Shown here one piece after another: positions 29,734 through 39,131 of a stretch of 64,000 nucleotides of DNA; the first letter of the stretch is position 1, and every line of letters starts with the position of its first letter. Both the position numbers and the translations under genes were made by a program. A model generated the notes under the pieces. That model did not search any database. It saw only the letters and a list, made by a program, of their open reading frames with translations, and had not been told where the DNA came from. This DNA is from Citrobacter sp. Res13-Sevr-PEB04-36 (GTDB taxonomy: Bacteria; Pseudomonadota; Gammaproteobacteria; Enterobacterales; Enterobacteriaceae). The stretch is taken from the NCBI RefSeq assembly GCF_015672735.1, contig NZ_JADABY010000054.1, positions 21,041-85,040 on the forward strand, in the 5' to 3' direction.

Positions 29734-30582
29734 TTAGTTCCAGGCATTTTTTGAGATCCCGGCCAAATGATTGTGTTGCCGATATTCCTCCGGCGTCATA
29801 TTGTTCAGTGATTGATGAGGGCGTTCACAGTTATATTCTGACACCCATCTTGCCGTGATTTCCCGCACTTCATTCAGTGTTCTGAACAGATAAAAATCGA
29901 GTATTTCTGTACGGTATGTTCGGTTAAAGCGCTCAATAAAAGCATTCTGCGTCGGCTTACCCGGCTGAATAAATTCCAGTTTTACTGCATGTTGCTCTGC
30001 CCATTCAGCCAGTACAAGTGAGATAAATTCCGGACCATTATCCATGCGTAGCATGACCGGATAGCCGCGATTTGCCGCGATCCTGTCGAATACACGGACC
30101 ACGCGCAGAGCTGGCAGATTCAGATCGATTTCAATCGACAACGCCTCACGGTTAAAGTCATCAACGACATTGAACGTGCGAAAACGACGACCACAGACCA
30201 GGGCATCATGCATAAAATCGACAGACCAGCTCTGGTTCAGCGCTTCCGGTGTGGCCAGTGGCGAGGGATTACGCACTGGCAACCGTTGTTTGCCTTTACG
30301 GCGAAAATTCAGCTTCAGCAGACAATAAATACGATGGATCCTTTTGTGATTCCACGGGTATCCCTGCCGCCGCAGAACCTGGAAAAGTTTTGGAAAACCG
30401 TACCGTGGGTATCGCTCTGCCATTGCCTGCAACGCGACAATAACGGGTTCGTCACGCGTGGTATCCGGACGGTAATGGTAAACCGTTCTGCTCAGGTTCA
30501 GACTCCGGCAGGCCTGACGGATACTGAGTCCAAATGTTGTTATCAGATGAGTGACCAGCTCACGCTTAAAGGCTGGTTTTAA
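29734..30582 (-). CDS. IS3-family transposase OrfB (DDE domain, made by -1 frameshift)
   Basis: The frame encodes an HTH-like region ([20 protein letters not shown]) and an rve integrase core: [32 protein letters not shown] and the final Glu in [16 protein letters not shown], the DDE triad of IS3 transposases. No ATG suits the start; an ATG at 30432 would lose the N-terminal part. The frame is continuous back to the A7 stretch near 30586-30592, where -1 slippage from orfA would make the OrfAB fusion. The stop lies 16 bp inside the left IS end. Confidence 0.9.
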   Translation of the reverse strand, partial: LKPAFKRELVTHLITTFGLSIRQACRSLNLSRTVYHYRPDTTRDEPVIVALQAMAERYPRYGFPKLFQVLRRQGYPWNHKRIHRIYCLLKLNFRRKGKQRLPVRNPSPLATPEALNQSWSVDFMHDALVCGRRFRTFNVVDDFNREALSIEIDLNLPALRVVRVFDRIAANRGYPVMLRMDNGPEFISLVLAEWAEQHAVKLEFIQPGKPTQNAFIERFNRTYRTEILDFYLFRTLNEVREITARWVSEYNCERPHQSLNNMTPEEYRQHNHLAGISKNAWN

Positions 30583-30845
30583 AGCTTTTTTTCGATAACG
30601 TCTTTCAGCGCCCGGTTCTCAAGGCTCAGGTCGGCAAACATCTGTTTGAGACGCCGATTCTCGTCCTCAAGATCCTTGATCTTTTTAATATCAGAAGCCT
30701 CCATGCCGCCGTATCTGGACTTCCAGTTGTAGTAGGTGGCCTCAGAGATACCGGCCTCCCGGCAGACATCTTTAACAGTTCGTCCGGCTTCAACCGATTT
30801 AATTACGGCAATGATCTGATGCTCAGTAAAACGGGCTTTACGCAT
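30579..30845 (-). CDS. IS3-family transposase OrfA
   Basis: An 88-residue HTH protein: [17 protein letters not shown], then [20 protein letters not shown], and a C-terminal leucine-zipper stretch ([20 protein letters not shown]). It binds the IS ends. The last codons read GAA AAA AAG, an A-rich slippery site that shifts ribosomes into orfB. Confidence 0.92.
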   Translation of the reverse strand: MRKARFTEHQIIAVIKSVEAGRTVKDVCREAGISEATYYNWKSRYGGMEASDIKKIKDLEDENRRLKQMFADLSLENRALKDVIEKKL

Positions 30846-30970
30846 AGCGATCTCCTTTGTTGGCAGATTGATTATGCCGGAGGATCTCTAAATGTGAATG
30901 GCACGATTATGCGGGATACTTACACTCATTCATTAATGAATCATTAACTGTATGGTTAAAAGATAAAAAC

Positions 30971-31636
30971 TTATTTTTTATTATTAACTTGCTTTGCTAA
31001 AGAGCTATAAACCAAATCAACGAAAACATATTTTTCGCATTCCCAAGGTTCACTAATTGATGGGTTTACTAAATCGGGCTTCCCCCCCATTAGACTATGT
31101 ACGTGCGAATAAATACCAATTCTTTCTGCGAGTTGCATTAGTTTCATTTGATGTTCTGGTGGGAGCATCTTATTTCTAAACCATGTTGTAAATATATGCT
31201 TAGTAAGTTCTTTAGTACATATAAACCATTCGCCTTGACGTCTTTCGTTGCTAAATTTTTCATGTAGATAATTTTCTTTTTCTGATCCGCCAGGTTCCAA
31301 AGCGTGTAATATTAATTGACCAAAGGTACCTGTTTGTAAGTTAGATAATCTTTTTAGCACATTATTGGAACGTCCTATTTTCACATAAAGCCCCGAATAA
31401 GGATTATTTTTATCTGAAGAACCGGCCCAAGTATCAGGTACTTGTAAAATATAATAAATACTACTTACTTTTCCACTCGATACACTATTTGCCCAAGTTT
31501 GCCACTCTTCCATCCAGCTATTTGCATCTTCCTTCGTGTCAAAAGAGTGACTTGTATAGTATAATTCACCACTATCCAATAACATATCGAAAACATATTC
31601 CCCACTCTCAATCATTCTTAAGTTGTCGGTTCTCAT
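30971..31636 (-). CDS. T5orf172-type (GIY-YIG-like) domain protein
   Basis: The 221-residue product has IYYILQ near 60, YVKIGRSNNVLKRLSNLQTG at about 84-103, then HALEPGG, E-NYLHEKFSNERRQGEWF. This is the T5orf172/MUG113 pattern, a divergent GIY-YIG nuclease relative with Tyr, Lys/Arg and Glu in equivalent places. Nuclease activity is likely but not proven for the family. The gene is AT-rich. It lies just right of the IS and on the same strand as the Shango operon, but 745 bp from it. Confidence 0.75.
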   Translation of the reverse strand: MRTDNLRMIESGEYVFDMLLDSGELYYTSHSFDTKEDANSWMEEWQTWANSVSSGKVSSIYYILQVPDTWAGSSDKNNPYSGLYVKIGRSNNVLKRLSNLQTGTFGQLILHALEPGGSEKENYLHEKFSNERRQGEWFICTKELTKHIFTTWFRNKMLPPEHQMKLMQLAERIGIYSHVHSLMGGKPDLVNPSISEPWECEKYVFVDLVYSSLAKQVNNKK

Positions 31637-31887
31637 GGAAGTATCTCATAAATTTACAGGGATATATAAAATGGACTTTACTACACTTATTAAGTGATAT
31701 CCATTTTTATTGTTCCACTTGCAGTGTTCTCATCCATTATGTTACCACCTGATTATTTCATTATTTAATTTAAACAACTTATTGTTAGTGATAACGGTTT
31801 GATGCCCGCTTCTCACTCCAATCTAACTTTCAGAATAAATTTGATCTAAAATATCTCAAATAGGCCGTTAGTAAATATGGACCATTG

Positions 31888-32085
31888 TTAATCAGTTAGA
31901 GGATCAATCTGATTTTCTCTAATAAGATTTCGCAACGCAGTACGAGCAGCAGCGATTTCTGTCATCCCATTAAGAACCACGCTGGACTGTCCTCCTCTAA
32001 CCCCAAAGACTGTAACCATATTCTCTTCACAGAAATACTCACCTTCATACTGCAGGCCATCTTTCTCTACTCGAATGTATGACAT
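31888..32085 (-). CDS. Small hypothetical protein (65 residues)
   Basis: The ATG at 32085 (MSYIRVEKDGLQYEGEYF) follows GAGG at good spacing; an upstream in-frame ATG at 32130 has no SD. The product is a compact acidic/mixed sequence without membrane segment or Cys cluster. It sits between the T5orf172 gene and the Shango operon, on the same strand. I do not recognise a family. Confidence 0.6.
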   Translation of the reverse strand: MSYIRVEKDGLQYEGEYFCEENMVTVFGVRGGQSSVVLNGMTEIAAARTALRNLIRENQIDPLTD

Positions 32086-32248
32086 AACAACCTCATTTAA
32101 GGATCTTTTGTTTGAATCATATCCCCACAAAATAATTTAATCAATCTCACCCTAGACTACACGCGATGCTTGTCTTGTAAGCACTGCACTTAACCGAACC
32201 ATTCGATTTTAGAGATCCTGCGTACAGTTCAGTTATGCTTGTAAGGCT

Positions 32249-32279
32249 AATGTCCGCTCCTCGCTCAAAGCAGACCTTA
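32249..32279 (+). repeat. Dispersed repeat, copy 2
   Basis: Matches 29570-29600 in the same orientation (GTCCGCTC..CGCTC..AGCAGACCTTA). It lies in the 300-bp gap that follows the helicase gene of the Shango operon. Confidence 0.6.
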
Positions 32280-32345
32280 TGACCTCGATTTCTGGCAGAT
32301 CCGAGCCAAGAGCAAAAATTGATATCATCAATCGGCCTCAAGCTT

Positions 32346-32369
32346 AAGGGGGAACATCTCCCCCTTTTT
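32346..32369. terminator. Terminator downstream of the Shango operon
   Basis: AAGGGGG (32346-32352) pairs with CCCCCTT (32360-32366). The T-run is on the + strand side; on the - strand the stem is followed by a short mixed T-run. It lies 11 bp past the helicase stop, so it can end that operon. Confidence 0.6.
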
Positions 32370-32380
32370 ATGTAACCAGT

Positions 32381-34579
32381 TTACTGAAGATGTTCTTTCA
32401 GCCAGGTACACGCGCCTTCAATGTCATACGCTTTTTCCCCAAAACCTTTCGCAAGCAGAAACTCTGGTAAATATTCATCATATTTATCTAAGTACTTTTC
32501 TGGAACATTTACAGCAAGATCAAACGCTGAGGGCAAGCCTGACAGCAGCAGGTCTTTAAGGGCCTGTTGAACAGAAGTGATACTTGAGCCGTCAATTTCT
32601 ATAACTCCAGCCAATGAATTAGCTTTAAAGCCACAACGTATGAGCAAGGCTGTAATCGTATTGACAACCTTATCTCCCATCCATGGGAGGATGTAACAGT
32701 ATTGGCCGCTCGTAAGAAAATACTCATTTTGCAGGTTATAACTCTGGAAGTTACGACTGCCTTCCGCAAATAGGCTTCTGGCGGCAGAATCGGCATAATC
32801 TACTCTCTTGCTACCTATTGCTATGCGGTAATCACCTTCCCTATAGATAGCGAGCATTTCCTGACGAACGGCATCATGAACAGACATTCCCCCCCCACTA
32901 AATTGTGGTGGCTGACCGCCTTTGGTCGCCTCTACATAGATAACTTTTTTCTCTGTCTCGATCTCTGTCACTCTCCAGCGCCGCCCACCGAAGATGATGT
33001 GTTGATCTGGTAGCAGTGGGGAATCCACAGGCACTGTTCCAAGGGTTCTGTTTCCGGTGACAATGCGGAACTCTTCTGGTGTGTTGAACACGGCATAAAA
33101 CGTGTAATGGTTAGTCAGTTTCTCCCCCTCTGCCCCAACAACCATTTCTCCACTAGCGAGTTGAGTGAGCAAGCCACATGCCCCCATATGTTTAAGCAGG
33201 CTTTTGAAATCGCCTATATCCACATTACGGAACGGGCCTGTTTGACATAGCTGTGACCAGAGTTGATCAGCACGAACTCCGCCCCATTGCGCGGTAATTG
33301 CAAGAATCTGGTGTAGCAGCGTGGAGTAATGCATCTGCTGGGAATCGGCAGGCTCAAACCATTGTTTAGAGATCATCAATCTGATCATTGCCATCGACTG
33401 GACCAAATGCAGCCGTAGGTGGTCAACGATACTGCCAGTCACAGTGAGCTCATTTTCTGTAATTAGCATTCTTAGAACTGATGGGGAGTCGCGTCGCCCA
33501 GAACGTCCCATACGCTGACGCAGACTGGAAACAGTATGCGGAGGCGTAACTTGGATAACCGACTTAACCTTACCGATATCAATTCCCAACTCAAGCGTCA
33601 TTGTACAAACAGCTGTTGTGGGCAAATTTCCTTTCTGAAGACGAGTTTCAAGCGCTTCCCGCAATTCCTTGGCAAGGGAACCATGGTGGGGAAAGAATTC
33701 ATTGGGAACAATATGTTCCTCACACATGTCGCTCAGCGTGGCAGCAATGCTTTCAGTCCGCTTTCGACTGTTTGCAAAGACCAAATGAGAATCGCCACGG
33801 CAAAGTCTAAAAATGTCAGCGCAAACGTCATGTTCAGCTGAACTCTGAAGTTCTTCTTCTTTTTGGAGCACTCGCTCCAGATAACCTTTGACCTGTACCT
33901 GAAGAGTGGCCTCGCTCTTACTATCTGTAACAGTTACGCAGGGTAGTCGTTTGTCCGGGCGCAAAAGTTCGGGTACTTTCTCCAGTTCCCCCAGCGTGGC
34001 ACTCAACGCAACGCGGGGAATTGGATTTACCAGGCGTCCTAACACATGGTCAATTCTATTGAGCAGAGAAAGCAGCTGTACACCACGCTCTGAGCCAATG
34101 AAAGCATGAAACTCATCAATAACGATGTATGCGACTGACGAAAACGCCTGTTTGAGCCAGCCCATTGAATTTATGAGCAAAGACTCAAGTGACTCAGGTG
34201 TAATCAGTAAAATGCCAGCAGGGTTTGTCCGAGCCTTCTTCTTTTTGCTTTGTGGTACATCCCCGTGCCAAGGAGTCACTGGCATTTCCAATGCATCTCC
34301 AAGGCTCTCAAGACGACGGTACTGATCGTTAATCAATGCCTTCAACGGACTGATATAGACGATGCCAAATCCATTAGTGAGATCTGCAACTGCCGAACAG
34401 GCAGGAAGAAAGAAAGCCTCTGTTTTACCCGCTGCTGTGCCTGCACTGATTAGCACGTCTCGATCACGGGCTAAAATTGCCGGGATAGAACTCTCCTGCA
34501 AGGGCCTTAATGTAGACCACCCCTGCTTGTAAACCCACTTACGGACGCGGGGATCGAGACTATCATAGGCACTGCTCAT
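32381..34579 (-). CDS. sngC: Lhr-like DEAD/DEAH helicase, Shango component SngC
   Basis: A 732-residue superfamily 2 helicase. Motif I is SAGTAAGKTEAFF near 45-57, motif Ia is ISPLKALINDQYRRLE, motif II DEFH is near 153, motif III SATLG is near 192, TLELGIDIG is near 330 and motif VI RQRMGRSGRRDSP is near 356. The C-terminal half resembles Lhr-type helicases and BREX BrxHI. The start overlaps the stop of the preceding ATPase gene by 4 bases. It is the third gene of a TerB - ATPase - helicase operon, the composition published for Shango anti-phage defence. Nucleic acid translocation on phage DNA is inferred. Confidence 0.87.
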   Translation of the reverse strand: MSSAYDSLDPRVRKWVYKQGWSTLRPLQESSIPAILARDRDVLISAGTAAGKTEAFFLPACSAVADLTNGFGIVYISPLKALINDQYRRLESLGDALEMPVTPWHGDVPQSKKKKARTNPAGILLITPESLESLLINSMGWLKQAFSSVAYIVIDEFHAFIGSERGVQLLSLLNRIDHVLGRLVNPIPRVALSATLGELEKVPELLRPDKRLPCVTVTDSKSEATLQVQVKGYLERVLQKEEELQSSAEHDVCADIFRLCRGDSHLVFANSRKRTESIAATLSDMCEEHIVPNEFFPHHGSLAKELREALETRLQKGNLPTTAVCTMTLELGIDIGKVKSVIQVTPPHTVSSLRQRMGRSGRRDSPSVLRMLITENELTVTGSIVDHLRLHLVQSMAMIRLMISKQWFEPADSQQMHYSTLLHQILAITAQWGGVRADQLWSQLCQTGPFRNVDIGDFKSLLKHMGACGLLTQLASGEMVVGAEGEKLTNHYTFYAVFNTPEEFRIVTGNRTLGTVPVDSPLLPDQHIIFGGRRWRVTEIETEKKVIYVEATKGGQPPQFSGGGMSVHDAVRQEMLAIYREGDYRIAIGSKRVDYADSAARSLFAEGSRNFQSYNLQNEYFLTSGQYCYILPWMGDKVVNTITALLIRCGFKANSLAGVIEIDGSSITSVQQALKDLLLSGLPSAFDLAVNVPEKYLDKYDEYLPEFLLAKGFGEKAYDIEGACTWLKEHLQ

Positions 34580-35892
34580 AATTTGAAGTTCGCCAGTCCG
34601 TCGTCGTCATCGCTTTCCTCTATAATGGCGTCATCCATTCCGCTGGGCCTGTCCTCTTCAATCGCCACACCCTCGATTAGTGTTTGCCAGTTCATCGTTC
34701 TGTTTTGTTCCAGCACGGCCAGCATGTCCAGGAAACCTTTTATGGTATTACGGGGGGTACGGAAGTAAGCGTCTCCAATGGTTTTACTACAGTGATGCAG
34801 AAATCCAGTCAGTGCCTCATCTGGAACCAGATAATTCTCTGGATCTCCGCCTGCATAAACATGACGAAGATTTCTCAGTAAAATATACAGTTCCTCAGGG
34901 GTGAGGCTGGCAAGATGCAAAGTGGGAGACGAGTAGTCAATCACTCCTGCTTTTTGCGCGAACCGATTTTCCGCCAGACGTGATTGGAGCGCCTGATAGC
35001 TGTAAAGACCTTTGCGAGGATCGAAAAGGAACTCTGGCGTCCCCCCGAGGATAAAACCAATATTCTCGGCTGAGCCTTGCAGGCAGTCATTCAGGATCCG
35101 CAAAACCTGTTCGTAGTTCGCTGTTCTTGCTTGCGTATTATTCAGTTTAAAGAGGTTCACCATTTCGTCGAGGCTGACCAAAAGACCGGCATAGCCTGCC
35201 TGGCGGACAAAAAGGCTCATCAGCTTCAAAGAGTCATAGAATGAAGCGTCTGAGATAATAGTCCGAACGTCGAGATCGTTACGGGCATCAGTTTTAGTGG
35301 TGTATTCTCCCCGCAACCAGCGAATAGCATTGGATTTTAGTGTTTCGTTATCCTGCTCATGCCCGCGCCAGAATGCATCAATGACCTTCGCAAAGTCATA
35401 TCCGCCGACCATATCTGATAGTGCTGCCAAGCGTTTATGAATAACTGATGAAACCTCGGAGCCGTTCGTGTCAGCTTCCTTCCTTGCCTCCGTAACGAAT
35501 CTTTCAACAACGCTAAGTAACGCATTACCATCCGGCTTGTTTCTGGTGGACATGTTTTTCATAAGCTCAGAATAGAGATTACGAGCCTGACCTCCCGATG
35601 AGTGAATGCGTCTGTCAGGAGAAAGGTCTGCACTGATTGACACCAGCTTCTTCTCTAGCGCAATAGAGCGCACAACACTCAGAAAGAACGTTTTACCAGA
35701 ACCATATTCACCGATGATAAGTCTGAAGCTTGCACCACCGTCAGCAATCCTCTCAATATCCTGGTGGAGAGCGGTGATCTCATTCACGCGGCCAACCTGG
35801 ATATGCTGAATGCCTATCCTTGGCGTTACACCTGACTTAAGTGACTGAATAATAGCGTCGCGTTCTTTCACTCTTATACGTGTTACAGACAT
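34576..35892 (-). CDS. sngB: BrxD-like ATP-binding protein (DUF2791), Shango component SngB
   Basis: A 438-residue P-loop ATPase. Walker A is IGEYGSGKTFFL at about 58-69 and Walker B is GLLVSLDEMVNLF near 240. The start MSVTRIRVKERDAIIQSLKSG and the overall pattern match BrxD of BREX systems (DUF2791). The acidic C-terminus ends EESDDDDGLANFKL. It overlaps the helicase gene and starts 3 bp after the TerB gene, so the three proteins are made together. In BREX a BrxD/BrxH pair likewise couples an ATPase with a helicase, supporting a working complex here. Confidence 0.87.
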   Translation of the reverse strand: MSVTRIRVKERDAIIQSLKSGVTPRIGIQHIQVGRVNEITALHQDIERIADGGASFRLIIGEYGSGKTFFLSVVRSIALEKKLVSISADLSPDRRIHSSGGQARNLYSELMKNMSTRNKPDGNALLSVVERFVTEARKEADTNGSEVSSVIHKRLAALSDMVGGYDFAKVIDAFWRGHEQDNETLKSNAIRWLRGEYTTKTDARNDLDVRTIISDASFYDSLKLMSLFVRQAGYAGLLVSLDEMVNLFKLNNTQARTANYEQVLRILNDCLQGSAENIGFILGGTPEFLFDPRKGLYSYQALQSRLAENRFAQKAGVIDYSSPTLHLASLTPEELYILLRNLRHVYAGGDPENYLVPDEALTGFLHHCSKTIGDAYFRTPRNTIKGFLDMLAVLEQNRTMNWQTLIEGVAIEEDRPSGMDDAIIEESDDDDGLANFKL

Positions 35893-35895
35893 TCA

Positions 35896-38205
35896 CTATC
35901 CCTCTAATTCTTTGGCAATTTCCAGGTCAACCCAGATATCATCATCGGCATCGTCCAGTACCGGAGCATCAACCACCGCATAGGACCAGTCATTAATCAC
36001 CTCAAGCGCACCGCCGAGCATCAAATTCAAATTTCCGCACAATTCTGTCGCCTCTTTCCGGGACCACTGTTCTTTCTCCAGCAAACTGCGATAAAGCTGG
36101 CTATGTGCGGAGTCTAGCCCCCCCGCCTCCGTTAATGAGGCTGGAGCGCTTTCTGGCTCTTCCGGTTCTTCTTCGGTGAAAATTGTGTTCAGCAATTTAC
36201 GAACATCATCCGTGGCAGATTCGTGGCGGGCAAGTACATTAGCATCCAGTGTGAACCCTACTGCTGGCTGATCAGTTGGTACAGACGAGACGAGATCATG
36301 TTCAGTTGCGGAATGCTGATGGATATTGCTCGAGACAGATGAGGGATCCAGCCCCAAACTTGAATAAATCTTCTCAAGCTGTTTGATTTCGGCAGGCGCT
36401 ATTGTCCTATCCGAACAGGCAACACTAACGATAACTTTACCCACAGCAGCTTTTTCCGCGGCCCCCATCAACTCAATCCTGCTTTTCATTCCTGTCATAT
36501 TGGCTGGGGTATGAAGTTGCCACGTTAAATACGCATGTAGAGAGCGTTTTTCATCATCGGTGAAGCCAGTATTGTTGTTGATGGCATTCTCAAGCACTTT
36601 CTGTTCAGCTTGATCAAGAGAATCGTCAATCAAGGCGACCATCGCCCCTAATCTGAGCGTCATTACTGCTGAGATAAATTCAGAAGAAGGTGAGAAGCGT
36701 CCACCTTCGGCGGCAGGGAATAGAACAAGTGTCCCATCAACATCCGCCTTCACATGGTGATAATACGGGTCAGGTGCCAGACCGTAGCCCATCTTCAGAG
36801 CAAAGGCCTGCATCAAATCGGCCTCTTTTTTATTGATCTTATTGGGGCAACTGGCATTCATATGTGCCCAAAAGTCAGCAACTGAGACTAACCCCTCCTT
36901 GACGAGGATCGCCTCATCAGCCCAGCGTTTGAATGAGCTTAATATTTTTTCTGCGCTTTCATTAACGATCTCTGAAGGGAGCAACATAATTGCAGCCGTA
37001 TCATTGACTGACGTACCTTTCCTACCAAGGTAGCGACTATAAGCATCAAGTTCATCCGTACATATGTCGGCAAGAGCCATAATTTTCTGGACAGGGCTCT
37101 TCAACGCACTTGGATCAGGCAGGTCGGGAACAGGGAGTCGAACACCTCGCAAACTAGGACTTGCTGGTGTGTAATCTAACCTTAGGCGCGTTTTATTCGC
37201 CTTAACGACCATCCCTTCACCATATTTGAGGGTGTAACGCCGTTTGAAAAGCGCAGCAAACTCTTTAGCACAGCGGCGAGCCGGGGTACGCAGCGAATAC
37301 TCGGTGTGGTTTATTAACCAGTTCAACGCCAGTTCAGCTGATACAGGAACTCCTTCATGTACAGTTTTTGCCAGAGCCAGCTTAAATTGCATGCTGTTGC
37401 TGAAACCTGAATTGCTATCGAGCTCAGTGGCTAAGCCCATGTTCGGGCGCAGAATAGACATGGCTTCGAGTAACTGGGCCGAATATCCACGGAATGAGCG
37501 GTTCTCAATGAATACGGATCTTAACCGAGCGACTTCTTTGAACAGATTACGGAACTCAGCATCAGGGAATTTTGGGTCAGTGGAATCTATGAGCGCTTTT
37601 CTTTCCAGGCCGTAGAGGTAGATAAAAACATAGCCGATAGGACACGATGGATCAGACCTATCGCTGGCGAGCCAACTGACATACGCACCGCGTGCTTCTG
37701 GGGAAAGAGAGGAAAAACTGGGCCAGTATCCTAATGAACTGTCCTCGTAAAGATAAGAAGTAGGTTTTATCTTACATGTGTCATCAATTAATGATGCCTC
37801 ATTTCCATCGTCATAATAGCCGCCTGATTCCTGACCGGAGGGCTTCATACGTTGCCCCAAGTAAATGTGGCCACCGCTAATTGCTACACCAGCTACAGTT
37901 ATCATCTCACCCGGAAGTACCCATCGAGCTAGTGCACCTGCTGACTTTGAGGTGTTCCGGTAATGATTGGTTGTCACCCGAAGTTCAACACCCCGACCAC
38001 CGCTCAATGTAAAAGTTGCAAGGTTATCGTCTTCACTATCATCGTTTCGCACAACCGCCTCTTTTTTCTTGATGTCAGCGAGCCATTCTTTTGGCGGTGC
38101 TTTCACGGGGCTTGAAGCATAAGACTTTGGAGATTTACGTTTTTTCTTTCTAAAAAACAACAAGTAAATTACTAAAATCGCCGCCAGAAACTTCAATAAC
38201 TCCAT
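35896..38205 (-). CDS. sngA: TerB-domain protein with N-terminal membrane anchor, Shango component SngA
   Basis: The ATG at 38205 (MELLKFLAAILVIYLLFF) gives 769 residues; AAGG lies upstream of it. Residues 2-17 form one hydrophobic helix followed by RKKKRKSPK, a positive-inside anchor. Then come a TerB_N-type region (about 80-280: GEMITVAGVAISGGHIYLG), a central part, and a TerB-like helical region near 540-650 (TDDEKRSLHAYLTWQL, GKVIVSVACSDRTIAPAEIKQLEKIYSSLGL) with a C-terminal acidic tail. TerB domains sense metals or link to the membrane in tellurite and phage-response systems. It heads the three-gene operon and has no close upstream gene. Confidence 0.85.
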   Translation of the reverse strand: MELLKFLAAILVIYLLFFRKKKRKSPKSYASSPVKAPPKEWLADIKKKEAVVRNDDSEDDNLATFTLSGGRGVELRVTTNHYRNTSKSAGALARWVLPGEMITVAGVAISGGHIYLGQRMKPSGQESGGYYDDGNEASLIDDTCKIKPTSYLYEDSSLGYWPSFSSLSPEARGAYVSWLASDRSDPSCPIGYVFIYLYGLERKALIDSTDPKFPDAEFRNLFKEVARLRSVFIENRSFRGYSAQLLEAMSILRPNMGLATELDSNSGFSNSMQFKLALAKTVHEGVPVSAELALNWLINHTEYSLRTPARRCAKEFAALFKRRYTLKYGEGMVVKANKTRLRLDYTPASPSLRGVRLPVPDLPDPSALKSPVQKIMALADICTDELDAYSRYLGRKGTSVNDTAAIMLLPSEIVNESAEKILSSFKRWADEAILVKEGLVSVADFWAHMNASCPNKINKKEADLMQAFALKMGYGLAPDPYYHHVKADVDGTLVLFPAAEGGRFSPSSEFISAVMTLRLGAMVALIDDSLDQAEQKVLENAINNNTGFTDDEKRSLHAYLTWQLHTPANMTGMKSRIELMGAAEKAAVGKVIVSVACSDRTIAPAEIKQLEKIYSSLGLDPSSVSSNIHQHSATEHDLVSSVPTDQPAVGFTLDANVLARHESATDDVRKLLNTIFTEEEPEEPESAPASLTEAGGLDSAHSQLYRSLLEKEQWSRKEATELCGNLNLMLGGALEVINDWSYAVVDAPVLDDADDDIWVDLEIAKELEG

Positions 38206-38682
38206 GATATATAACCTTAAAATCATTCTCCATTCACATTTGAAATGTGGTAGGGAATGCATGGCAAGTGGATTAATCTCAAAATAATACGTCTAAATCG
38301 CTAGGGTTAAAAGCAAATCGCAATTAAAATTAACCAATTGATTTAAATAACAAAAATCATTGAATAATTTACTCAACCAGAAGTGAATTTTTAAGGAGTA
38401 AAAAGCCTGCTGGGCCATTCGCCTAAGAATGATGTTGTACTAATGCTAGGTTAACATACGAGCAAATATACTGCGGATGCAGAACTGACCGCTGTATGAT
38501 GACATTTACCTAGTCGTTGAGAATTTCGGTAACTATTGGAAAGCCGTTAGAGACTGTACATTCTCGGATTTTAAGAGTAGCTGGTTTAGTTTTGTGTAAT
38601 AGCTGCGTCAGGTCAAACCTGATCTATGAGCAGATATAGCGAGGGGCCCCACGCTGATTTTTATCAACTAATTAAGCTATGA
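38206..38682. other. Non-coding, AT-rich gap upstream of the Shango operon
   Basis: No intact gene. It should hold the operon promoter (reverse strand, near 38230-38400). Beyond about 38600 the sequence grades into transposase remains. No operator was identified. Confidence 0.45.
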
Positions 38683-39022
38683 GCTGAGTTGTGCCGAAGT
38701 TAAGATATCCTCATCACCTACGTTGATGAGCTGAAGAGCATCTCTGACGCCATTAATGCAGTTTATCCGGAGAGCGGATTAAGTTCTGTATCATTCACAT
38801 GGTGCGTAATAGCCTGCGGCTCGTATCTTAGAAGGACTACAAAGCATTAACCCATGACCTGGGGTACCAGCGGCAGAGGCGGTTTTACACGACGAATACC
38901 ATTGCCAGATTGGACAGTGTGATCCGGCATACCATTAAAAAGTGCAAGGTACTCCCGACAGATTACTCATTAAAAAGTTGTATCGCTATCAACCCTGTCA
39001 GTATCGCTAAAAAGACGATGAT
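38683..39022 (+). pseudogene. Decayed IS256-family (mutator) transposase fragment
   Basis: Translation in pieces gives DILITYVDELKSISDAINAVYP (shortened here; from 38704), then after a +/-1 shift FCIIHMVRNSLRLVS, an in-frame TAG, and KDYKALTHDL (38784-38861). These match the catalytic region of IS256-family transposases. About 30 bases later YTTNTIARLDSVIRHTIKK resumes the C-terminal part, so about 70 codons in between are missing. Stops, frameshift and deletion show an old dead copy. The ORF opening at 38910 is only its tail. Confidence 0.85.
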
Positions 39023-39131
39023 GTTCAGGGGAGCTCGTATCGTCTTATTATCAGCTCTATGCTCTTCTGCACAGCCACATCTGAGAAAAAGCAGTCACAT
39101 GGAATCACGTACGCGCTCTCAAGGTACCGGG

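Larger units (their letters stand above)
29718..30924 (-). mobile_element. IS3-family element (IS407 group), intact, with 4-bp target duplication
   Basis: The ends are imperfect inverted repeats: TGTAAATAGACCCG at 29718 and TGTAAGTATCCCGC (reverse strand) ending at 30924, giving 1207 bp. The bases just outside are CTCA on both sides (29714-29717 and 30925-30928), a 4-bp target duplication as expected for the IS407 group. It carries orfA and orfB on the reverse strand with a frameshift site, and appears complete. Confidence 0.92.
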
